A stretch of DNA of 64,000 bases, taken from positions 22,134,001 through 22,198,000 of the forward strand of contig CM114273.1 in NCBI GenBank assembly GCA_050084515.1. Reading direction: 5' to 3'. This document shows positions 56,049 through 64,000 of the stretch, piece by piece. Every line of letters starts with the position of its first letter. The stretch's first letter is position 1. The notes beneath the pieces were generated by a model. The model was not told the DNA's origin. It did not search any database and was given only the letters and a program-made list of their open reading frames with translations. The translations under genes and the position numbers were made by a program. The DNA is from Blasia pusilla (taxonomy: Eukaryota > Marchantiophyta > Marchantiopsida > Blasiales).

Positions 56049-56699
56049 TCAATTTTATATCTAAAGGAAGATGCCCACTACTTCTTAACTAGAGGAGAAA
56101 GTGAGACTCAATTCAAGGTGTAGAGCACAAGTGAGGTGTCGTGGGTTTGAAGGAATTGCAAGGTAGTATATTCGGACCATATGGGAGGACATGGGGCAAA
56201 AGAATTGTTGAAATCAAAGTGAGATATTTGGAATTTAGAAATCTATGAAGTGCAACATATTTGACAGGAATTGAAGAGGGGGAGCCTTCTCTATATATTT
56301 TGGTGGAGTTGCTCAAGAGTGGAGTAATTAAGGACCTGATTGTAGGGATGGAGTTCCTCAGATGATTCAGGTGAGGAAATTAGTATTAATCCTAACTTGG
56401 TTTGGTGTGGGCAAGTCAGCAAGTGTGTGGCCACATTGTTGTTGATTTTGAGTGAGGCTCGCTTGATTCTAGAACCAAATTGGATGAAAGTTGGCTAGGA
56501 AGATAATCAAGCAAGGAGCCAAAGTGAGGAGGGCACAATTGTGTTTTATTGTGCAAGATATTATGAGATATGAGTTTGCCATTAGAACAAGCACTAAAAA
56601 TTGAGTGAAACCCTGAATATAACAAAAAATGGAGCTTGTTTGAGGAAGATTCCATGAGAAGAGTGGGTCACCAGTGTGGAAAGGGTAGGAGAGCAATGC

Positions 56700-58058
56700 T
56701 AGGGACGATGTGCGAGGCATCAAAACTTAAGTTCTAATAGCCCTTGTTTGGAAAAGTGAGAAGAAGCGATGTGACGATTCCAGTAGTATCTACTACATAC
56801 CCGCATAGAGGAGACACTTGGAGGAGTTGTTGACCCAAATCTTACAATTTGGACGAGCCGGTTGGATCCGACATGGATGATTGGTAATACCATCCACATT
56901 CAACCTGTTGAGTTCTTTCGAGAGTTGGGGAGGAACTATCATGGGATGAGGATCGACAAGTTGAAGTCGATTCATGAATTTCAACGAAGAATGGGGGAGA
57001 GACTACAAGAGACCTATGCATGACTCTGATGGTTGATCACAACGACTAAGGATGTGACATAGGTACGGACGGTTCAATTATGGTATGCGATGCTAGACCG
57101 TGAGTTGCGGGATGCAACTCTCCTACATGTTGGCTCGCCTACCCTCAAGTGTGTATTTTTGTTGGCAAATTTTATTAAGCTTGATCAACATACTTGAGGA
57201 GAGAGTAGTGACAAAGGGCACGTAATCTTGGAGGGAGAGGACACGAGTGACAATGTCTCCATTAGAACGGCAACACACTACTTGAGATCGAGTCATAAGA
57301 CCTAGGGCTATGGGAGGATACAGGGAGCTAGGCCCACGACCAATATAGTCTTATGGTGGACAGTAGGGCTAAGATATTTCTTGTTGTACGTGTGGAGGAT
57401 CACATTGTCGATAGATTTTGGACAATAGAGTGGAGTGCATGCAGCACCTCCTGCTGTATATGAGGTGGCCTCGAGAAGGCCATCTTTACCTTAGTGTGAT
57501 CACTGCAAGAGATATGGTCACACACGTGAGAGATGTTTTGAGATCCACCCCGAGCTGCGCCTAGATGGAGGTTGAGGACCTAGAGGATGAGGTGTAGGAG
57601 TTCAAGAACGTGGTGGAGGTAGGGTCCTACCACTTGCTAGAGCGAGTGGAGGACTTGCATCAGAGGGAGCTCTAGCAAGGATTTCTCAATTGGAGCAACG
57701 TCTACAGGTTATGATAACCTAGTAGGCATCTTTATCAGGTGCAAGGAGCACGTCGACTTTAGAATATGGCGGGAGATATAAGAGATATGGGATTTCTTTG
57801 CACCACCGCACGGATGGATGCATATGCAGTGGTTACGAGAGGCGGAATGAGAGCTTCATGGCTAGAATCCCTCAATCATTTACATTGTTAGAGGATCTTC
57901 AAAATTCATCGATGGTCCCTAGACGTTCTTTGAGGAGTGATGTTGTCGCACATACCGATGCACTTAGAGGAGCGGGTGAGGCGAGTACATCTACCATGCC
58001 TATGCAGCAGTCGATTTCTTAGTTGGGAGATCAAGTTGTTGCTCTAGAGGTTTCTAGT
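56700..58058 (+). pseudogene. Copy C gag remnant
   Basis: Broken frames contain a capsid fragment (FNEEWGRD region near 56,985), an intact CX2CX4HX4C zinc knuckle (CDHCKRYGHTRERC, about 57,499) and the gag C-terminus (IPQSFTLLEDLQNSSMVPRR, about 57,866). It then passes, without protease or methyltransferase, into the conserved stop. Confidence 0.75.
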
Positions 58059-58067
58059 TAGCAACCA
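58059..58067 (+). promoter_or_regulatory. Conserved leaky-stop context TAG CAA CCA (copy C)
   Basis: TAG at 58,059-58,061, then CAA CCA, in frame with the RT start segment (RESWKPMIGLRL). The nine bases are identical to copies A and B although flanks and spacing differ (12 rather than 15 codons to the WKP/WEP segment), and the downstream ATG of copies A and B is absent. Confidence 0.7.
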
Positions 58068-60650
58068 TCACCCTCCTCTTCTTTAGAGGTCACCAGAGAG
58101 AGTTGGAAGCCAATGATTGGTCTTAGGTTGAAAGGAGTGGAGAGGAGACGAGTGTTGCAATTCATGTGGAGATATAGGGACTGTTTTGCATATAGTATGC
58201 ATGATTTGGTACGCTGAAGAGTCTGGATATTCGGATCAATTTGGATAATGATATGCCTATCTTTCGACGACCCTACAAGTATTCCAAAATGGAGGGTACC
58301 TTGATTCAGAGTAGGAGTCGAGACTTGGTTGACACTCGACGTACTCGTGGAGATATCACTTGGAGAGTATGCATCTACCGCAATTATGCCAGCAAAGAAT
58401 GACATGCATGGTCAATGGATTGATAGGCAGATGTGCAAGGATTACCGACCTATCAATCGGCATACGAAGGGCGATTGCTATGTTATGCCTACTCCCAAGG
58501 AGATCTTTGATGCAATGGGACATGCAAAGGTCTTCAGTTATTTGGATCTCCGTGTTGGCTATCATTAGTTGCCCGTCCGGGTGGAGGACACGAAGAAGAA
58601 AACACTTTGGGGGATAGATCCTTTTGGGAAGGATTGTTTGTACCATTGGCCATTCTACGATTTGGGTAAAGAACGCTCATGCGGGTTTTCAACGAGTTAT
58701 GAATCCAAACCATCATGAGGCACGTTTTACCAAGTGTGGTTTTGGGGAGATGATTAGGAGCAAGCATTCAAGGAGCTCAAGGACAAGTTTATGTACTCGC
58801 CCAATGCTTGGTCTTCCATTCCACTTACATACGGAGTGGAGTATGTTGGGGTTAGCAGTGGTGCTAACTCAACAAGATGATGAGGGAAAGGAGTTCGTAG
58901 TGGCATATGTGAGCCGCTCAAACAACACTACGGAGGCAAAGTACAATTCCTATGAGGGGGAGTGCTTAGCTGCAATGTGGGTAGTGGCCCATTTAAGATG
59001 TTATTTGTTCACGAACCCTTTGAGACTCATCACTCATTATCAACCACTAAGATGGTTGATGGACTCTTACAAGCTCACATGGAAGCTTGGGAGATGGGCA
59101 CTCTTGTTGCAGGAGTACAATTTTCAGGTTGTCGATTGCTCTGGATATCTGATCAAGGATGCTGACGGGTTGAGTTGTAACCCATGTATGAGCCAGAGTG
59201 ATGCAACTAGAACTAGATGGCATGGTGAGAGTGATGAGGAGATGGTGTCGGGTTGGCACGTTTTTGCCTATTTGTGTTTTTTGGCTATATCACGGCAGCA
59301 AGAGGCCGACATGCACTCAAGGAGGGAGGTTGGATGGTGAGTCCTCAGATTCGGATGCTAGTGAGGAGTCGATAGGGACTTGAGACATCCAAGATGATGA
59401 CGTAGTCTTGGGGTACTTGCGCAACGGTGTCTTAGTGAGCATGGTAGGTGGTAGAGAGCTGGATCGAGTCCTACGGCGAGCGAGGAGGTTCAAGTGGGAG
59501 GGAAGGCATTTGCTTCCAATTGGGGAGGATGGACGAGTGCAGATGGTGTCACATCCTTTGCAGCAAGCACAAGTCATGAAACATACTCACAAGGAGGTTG
59601 TTCATTTTGGAGTCAAGCATATGTAAAGCTTGCTTGAGATTCACTATTGGTGGTGTGGTATGCACATTGATATTTGGCAGTTTGTAGCCATATGCATTGT
59701 ATGTGATAGGGTGCGGGTATCGTTCAATACCCCGACACCTTACTTGTATCCTTTAGCCATCATGGGATTAGGATATCACTTGAGTAACTTTAGAATTTGC
59801 AGGGCCTTTACCATTGAGAGGATGCCATAGTCTGTACGTGTTGGTCATTGTGGAGCACTTTTCCGAGTGGGATTGAGCTGGTAGCGTTGCCAAATAGGTC
59901 GAGTGAGGGAGCGGCTTATGCATCTCTTGATCAAGTTCTTAGTCATTTTGGCCCATCAGCATAGGTGTTGATATACCAAGACAATAAGTTTAGGGGTGAC
60001 TTTCACACCTTGTCTATGCAGGCAATGATACATCATCGTACAACTTCTCGAGATCATCTAGATGCAGATGGTTAGGGAGAGAGACTTTTGTAGATCGTGA
60101 AGAGAGGATTGTGCAAGTATGGACTGTAGAGGGGACACTTAGGAGATTGGGTCCTATATTTGTCGTGGTTGGCAATGGGTTACCGCTTTAGTTGACAAGA
60201 ATCCTTGGCATCATTTTTATCGTATTTCTTGCTCTATGGGAGAGAGCTAGATTTTTCTACTTGATGAGATGTTGTTGAGGTACTTAACCTCTATGATCCA
60301 CGCATATGGATGCGAGTGTGTTCTTAGCAAGCTGAGCTCTTTTGGAGAGTCATGCCTAGCAATGGCAATTGAAAACCTAGCTATCGCTCAACATCGCGAT
60401 ACTCCAAGATACGCGTGGAGGAGGCTATCTACGAGGGATTCAATGATTATTTCTACCTATATTAGACAGCATCGACAACATTAGACGCGACGGAAAGATC
60501 CACTATTTTGAAATTGCAAGAGATTTTACCTTTATGAGTCAATTTTTTAGAGAGTCGTGATGGTACCGTTTGGAAAGATCATGTGTGTAATTGTGAGCCT
60601 TGTCAGATTCCGAACATAGATAGGAGTATTGATCAAAGCTTGGCAGTTGT
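58068..60650 (+). pseudogene. Copy C reverse transcriptase (deleted), RNase H and integrase
   Basis: RT blocks GEYASTAIMPAKNDM, MCKDYRPIN and YLDLRVGYH remain, but the region with the YIDD catalytic motif is lost by a deletion near 58,710, which joins GFQRVM to EQAFKELKD. RNase H keeps EGECLAAMWVVAHLRCYLF and ARTRW-type ends. Integrase keeps the CIVC zinc pair and weak core remnants (FWPSA, TTSRDHLDADG). Many stops. Confidence 0.85.
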
Positions 60651-60666
60651 TCGTGCACGCTTGAGA

Positions 60667-60807
60667 TGCATGTTTTTTGGGTCTGCTAGTGGAGGAGCCA
60701 CGATGCTAGTATGTGATGGGTGTTCTCGAGGATAGCATATGTTATCTTTAACGCCCCCTCTTAACTTGGTTCCTCAAGAACGTAGGCTTTGTTCCAGATG
60801 TACATAG
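60667..60807 (+). other. Copy C PHD finger remnant
   Basis: Reads CMFF, CDGC, H, then LCSRCT before the stop. Cys2 is Phe and the sixth ligand Ser; a TAG replaces Trp before His. The frame and spacing match copies A and B, so the domain belongs to the family's ancestral design. Confidence 0.75.
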
Positions 60808-60978
60808 GTGTGATAGGTAGATCACAAGATGAATCTTGATTTTATGGATTGAAAGATAGGTGGATGGGGCACACAGGACCCGACCTTGTGATCTTAGAAC
60901 CAAAAAGATGCATAGCATTTAGATTCATTTTTTAGGCTACTTGGAGTAAGAGGGACCTAACCACCAACTAGGATGGCA

Positions 60979-61094
60979 ATTGGAATTGTCTAGTATTTCA
61001 TGTCTAGATATGTTAGGATTCATAGTTAGATGGATCTTAGACTTATGTGCATCACAACCAATGTATGTTGGCAAAAATGTCTTATTGCGTGACA
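60979..61094 (+). repeat. Copy C terminal repeat X1
   Basis: Follows ACCAACTAGGATGGCA (position of the purine tract) and ends GCGTGACA. It shares TTAGGATTCATAGTTAGATG and GGATCTTAGACTT with X2. GA separates it from Y2, giving GACA-GA-TGTC. Confidence 0.82.
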
Positions 61095-61096
61095 GA

Positions 61097-61690
61097 TGTC
61101 GTGGTTGATGAGACATAGGGCGAGATAGTATCAAGGCTTTAGAGGGGTCTTGTACTTCCCTATTTTGAGAGGTCTATTGTGACCTACTCTTAGGAGGTGA
61201 CCTACAAGTATAGATCCTCCCTTCCTGGCAAGCTTGGAGAGGTTGAACCTCCCATCCTTGCGTGGAGACACTTGGGCTTATAGGTTTCGAGGATTAGTTG
61301 GTAGTTGGTCTCATGAGAGGACCACGTGAATAGTTGTTAGGGAGTTAGTACCTTGTGTACTCGAGGTCATTAATGACATGCTAGGAGGAGGTTACTTGTG
61401 TGTATAGGTCATCCATATATGGAGGTGCCCAAGTGGGTATACCTCGCATGAAGCTCATTCAAAGCTCATTTTCCTTAGGATCAGACCCATGTTGGGATTC
61501 GTGATGCATCTTGGATGTATTCAGCCTTGATTCTCTCTTGAAGATTAGGCTAGGATTGATTGGAGATCCCACAGATTGAGGGTATATTTCAAACTCTCTC
61601 CTACTACTACCGTAGTGTGTATCATTGAGTGGATGTTTGGATGAAGCATAGTTTATTGCATGTTTCATCAGATTTCACATTCCATCTCGA
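61097..61690 (+). repeat. Copy C terminal repeat Y2
   Basis: Starts TGTCGTGGTTGATGAGAC and aligns with Y1 (55,466 on) to about CATTCCA. About 120 bp of extra sequence lies between it and X2. Confidence 0.82.
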
Positions 61691-61811
61691 CTTGGAAAAA
61701 AATACGCTACGGGCCTCCAATCATAAGAGGTTGTAGAAATGCACCATGTTCGGGATCTCAAGGACGGGCTCATATACGAGAATGATTGGTTTTATTCTCT
61801 CCCACTAGAAT

Positions 61812-61906
61812 TGATATTGGGGTTGTCCAGTCGTTCATGTGAATTTATGTTAGGATTCATAGTTAGATGGATCTTAGACTTGGCAACAATGTCTATTCGC
61901 ATGACA
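61812..61906 (+). repeat. Copy C terminal repeat X2 (element 3' end)
   Basis: Matches X1 over GTTCATGTGAA-like and TTAGGATTCATAGTTAGATG segments and ends CGCATGACA before target duplication TTAT. Confidence 0.8.
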
Positions 61907-61910
61907 TTAT

Positions 61911-62600
61911 CACTTACAAGGTTGCACAAAAATAGGACCACTTTTGGATGTCCATAGATATGCCCAGACTCGTATGTCAATGGGACGGATGAATCCATTT
62001 ACGTGAAACCTTATGAGTGATAAGAGATGCCTTTCATAAATTAATCTTTTTCAAGATTTCTAGATTTATTGGGAGTCTTTGATTCAAGCTATTGGATCAA
62101 GAAACAAAGAGGATTTTACATAGAACTTTGTAAAATCTATCGCCTTGGAAGAGGATAAAGGAAGGAAGGAGTCATCTTCCTTTGAAGGAACTCTAGCCGT
62201 TCAATTTAAGGGGAAATTTTTCTGAGAATTTGCAAAAAAGGGAAAAGTAAGATAGAAAAATTGAAGAGTATTTATATAATATGTAGGGAGAATAGTCACT
62301 AGAAGGGTGATAAGGAATGTTCAAAGGCGGAGGATGGGCATACAATAGCAACTACAATAGTAGTGGTTGTACTTGCAACCACTACTATGCATTAAGGTCT
62401 TTGCATTAAAATCAAACAAGATTACTCTCCATCCTTTTTTTCCATATCAAAAATGTTGCAAATTCACACATTCATAAAGATCCTTAATTTTGATGAGGAT
62501 GCCTGTGTGCATCTACAAGGATACAATGATGTACGAAGATGATCACATGGTTTTGAGAGATACACATTGTTGTGCATAATTTGAAGGGATCAAGTTTCAA
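61911..62600. other. Host repeat arm and unassigned sequence
   Basis: Contains the right arm of the inverted repeat hosting copy C (to about 61,990), another arm copy, and a perfect 13-bp hairpin with a 6-base loop at 62,357-62,388 (ATAGTAGTGGTTG / CAACCACTACTAT). No gene is supported. Confidence 0.45.
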
Positions 62601-62779
62601 TAGAATAGTCTTGGCATCATCTTAATCTATGATGAGAAAGTTGGAACAATTTTAATTTTTGAGTCAAAAAAAGTATGTATATCTGAAAGAAGTTGAGAAA
62701 ATTGGGTTTGAAGAAGTAAATCCTAAATCTACACCAATGTAGGCTTGGCATTCTACAAAAGCATCTTAATGACTCATTG

Positions 62780-63345
62780 TTGGATAGTCAATATAATTAT
62801 TTTTACCAAAGCATGTTCGACTCATTTCTATACCTAATGAATTATGGTATGAGGTATGATATCTCATTTTCTCTACAACTCTACATGGCATGTCCAAAAG
62901 CATCGTATTGGCAAGGAGTGAAACGGATTTTTTGATAAGGCACCAAGGATTTTGTCCTACATTATGGGGGACATAATCCAAGCTTGGAGGTTGTAGGGTT
63001 ATCCTACATTGGTGCAAATTGGGGTGGATATAGGGATACTTGCGTTGTATGGAAAGATACACATTCCTTTGGTAAGACAACTTGGACAAGTTGTGTCTTG
63101 GTCAAGTAAGAGGCAAACTTTAGTTTCCTTTTTTCTACTAAAATAGACTATATTGATGCAAATGATGTTGCCAAGGAAGCTCTTTGGCTACACAAAGCCT
63201 AACGAACCATGACGTTCTACAACCACCTGCTATCGTCATCTATGAGGAGAATGAGTCATGCATTGCAATAGCAAAGAATCAAGCACATCATCATCAAGCG
63301 CACGAAGAAATTTGATGTCAATTTTAGAAAAATCGGGTGGAAGTT
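62780..63345 (+). pseudogene. Copia-3 pol remnant: end of RT and RNase H
   Basis: Broken plus-strand frames read NSTWHVQKHRIGKE, GTKDFVLHYGGH, DYIDANDVAKEALWLHKA and NESCIAIAKNQAHHHQAHEEI, the usual order at the end of Copia pol. Upstream domains are lost. It lies just before the 3' LTR. Confidence 0.8.
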
Positions 63346-63533
63346 GAGGAGATCAAAATGGAATATTGTTCTATACCGGAGATGGCATCTTTTACCAAGA
63401 CTCTTGGCATGGGAAGGCAAATTTTGTTTCTTGAAGAAATATGCTTGGCCTAGTAGACGGGCACCTCCCTTGTATGGAGTGTTGATTGTAATAGTGTTGA
63501 TTGTGAGGGATGCTTATCACAACTTCATGTGTA

Positions 63534-63610
63534 CTCACTAGATAGATTTGAGTAGGATCCCTAATAGCTCCTCCTAGGAGCTAGTAGCGATCCTACTCAA
63601 ATCTAGTGAG
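63534..63610. repeat. Near-perfect inverted repeat inside the Copia-3 3' LTR
   Basis: The left arm CTCACTAGA(TAGA)TTTGAGTAGGATC pairs with the right arm GATCCTACTCAAATCTAGTGAG around a centre containing AGCTCC/GGAGCT. The arms differ by a 4-base insertion and a few mismatches. The 5' LTR lacks it, so it looks like a small insertion. Confidence 0.8.
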
Positions 63611-63760
63611 AGCATGGTCACTCCCTTGCTTTGATTAGGACACTTGGAATATAAAAGGGATCTTTCATTCTAATGTAATAGATTCTAAGACTTCTCTAAA
63701 GGAGGTGCTAGTTTACAATTAAGAAGTCATTAGGAAAAGCTATTGTGAGGATGGCATAAG

Positions 63761-64000
63761 GACAAAATACTTTTGGAATTTGCAATTCTAGTTTCTTTCC
63801 TAGGAAAGACAAAATACTTTTGGATTTTATTTTTTTCATCTAGGGTACCCTATATTAATTACTTTCTCCCCCACCCCTCTCAAACTACCGCACACTATGA
63901 GAGGGCCACACACTGGCTAATCCTTTCCGTTAGAACCAAACCACGTCCATTTTAGCCGACTTGCAGGTTGGGAACTGATGATCGTCTCACCTTAAGCCTA
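63761..64000. other. No recognised feature
   Basis: AT-rich sequence after the Copia-3 LTR to the window end. Confidence 0.4.

Larger units (their letters stand above)
55466..61906 (+). mobile_element. Ty3-like methyltransferase family, copy C: full-length ends, internally deleted, 4-bp target duplication
   Basis: 6,441 bp flanked by TTAT (55,462-55,465 and 61,907-61,910). Order: Y1, gag, leaky stop, RT, RNase H, integrase, PHD, X1, GA, Y2, X2. Its Y sequence differs from that of copy B, so it is a separate subfamily, yet it has the same split-repeat layout. Protease, methyltransferase and the RT catalytic segment are absent. It has many stops and is the oldest copy in the window. Confidence 0.88.
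54169..63760 (+). mobile_element. Decayed Ty1/Copia element (Copia-3) holding copy C
   Basis: 5' LTR from 54,169 (TGTTAAAAATATTAGTGTT) to about 54,490; 3' LTR from 63,480 (TGTTGATTGTAATAGTGTT) to about 63,760. Shared blocks are TCATGTGWACT, GGTCACTCC-like, ATATAAAAGG (TATA-like) and TCTTTCATTCTAATG. A primer site like the Copia initiator-tRNA-Met type (TGATATCATAGCCAGG) is at 54,492-54,507. Internal coding remains only at the 3' end. The end of the 3' LTR is approximate. Confidence 0.75.

Overview
The window looks like nuclear DNA of a non-seed streptophyte (bryophyte grade fits best; lycophyte, fern or charophyte cannot be excluded). The only clear host gene is a plant-type half-size ABC transporter of subfamily A (ABCA2/ABCA7-like). 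It sits on the minus strand at about 1.2-7.4 kb, in 15 recognisable exons with short introns. A copy of the start of mitochondrial rps3 at 24.9 kb has a bryophyte-like amino-terminal sequence. Everything else I can identify is transposon sequence, heavily nested.

Layout: 1-1.2 kb degenerate repeats; 1.2-7.4 kb ABCA gene; 7.4-11 kb its upstream DNA, AT-rich sequence and Helitron ends; 11.3-14 kb 5' part (copy D) of a Ty3-like element; 14-15.9 kb a deleted Copia element; 18.4-24.1 kb copy A; 24.2-25 kb Helitron helicase tail and rps3 insert; 25.9-29.6 kb a minus-strand RT element with a restriction-like endonuclease; 31-31.6 kb a second Helitron tail; 32.8-45.6 kb a minus-strand Copia element split by a full-length Ty3-like element (copy B, 33,387-44,027, target duplication AAGA), which itself carries a solo LTR; 52.4-53.2 kb a 5'-truncated, oppositely oriented copy of the RT element; 54.2-63.8 kb a third Copia element holding a third Ty3-like element (copy C, 55,466-61,906, target duplication TTAT).

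The main finding is the Ty3-like family. Its polyprotein order is Gag with zinc knuckle, aspartic protease, a C5-cytosine DNA methyltransferase, then reverse transcriptase, RNase H, integrase and a C-terminal PHD finger where many plant Ty3 elements have a chromodomain. Methyltransferase and RT lie in one frame, separated by an amber stop followed by CAACCA, kept in all three copies that reach this point. It fits the UAG-CAR-YYA readthrough consensus. The ends are also unusual. Two independent copies with clean 4-bp target duplications have the order Y-body-X-NN-Y-X (split direct repeats) with a palindromic GACA-NN-TGTC junction, instead of two plain LTRs. An element carrying its own DNA-methylation writer and a histone-tail reader suggests control of chromatin at its own copies or target sites. 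That is inference, and every copy here is mutated.

All assignments come from reading the sequence and from knowledge of the families; no database search was done.
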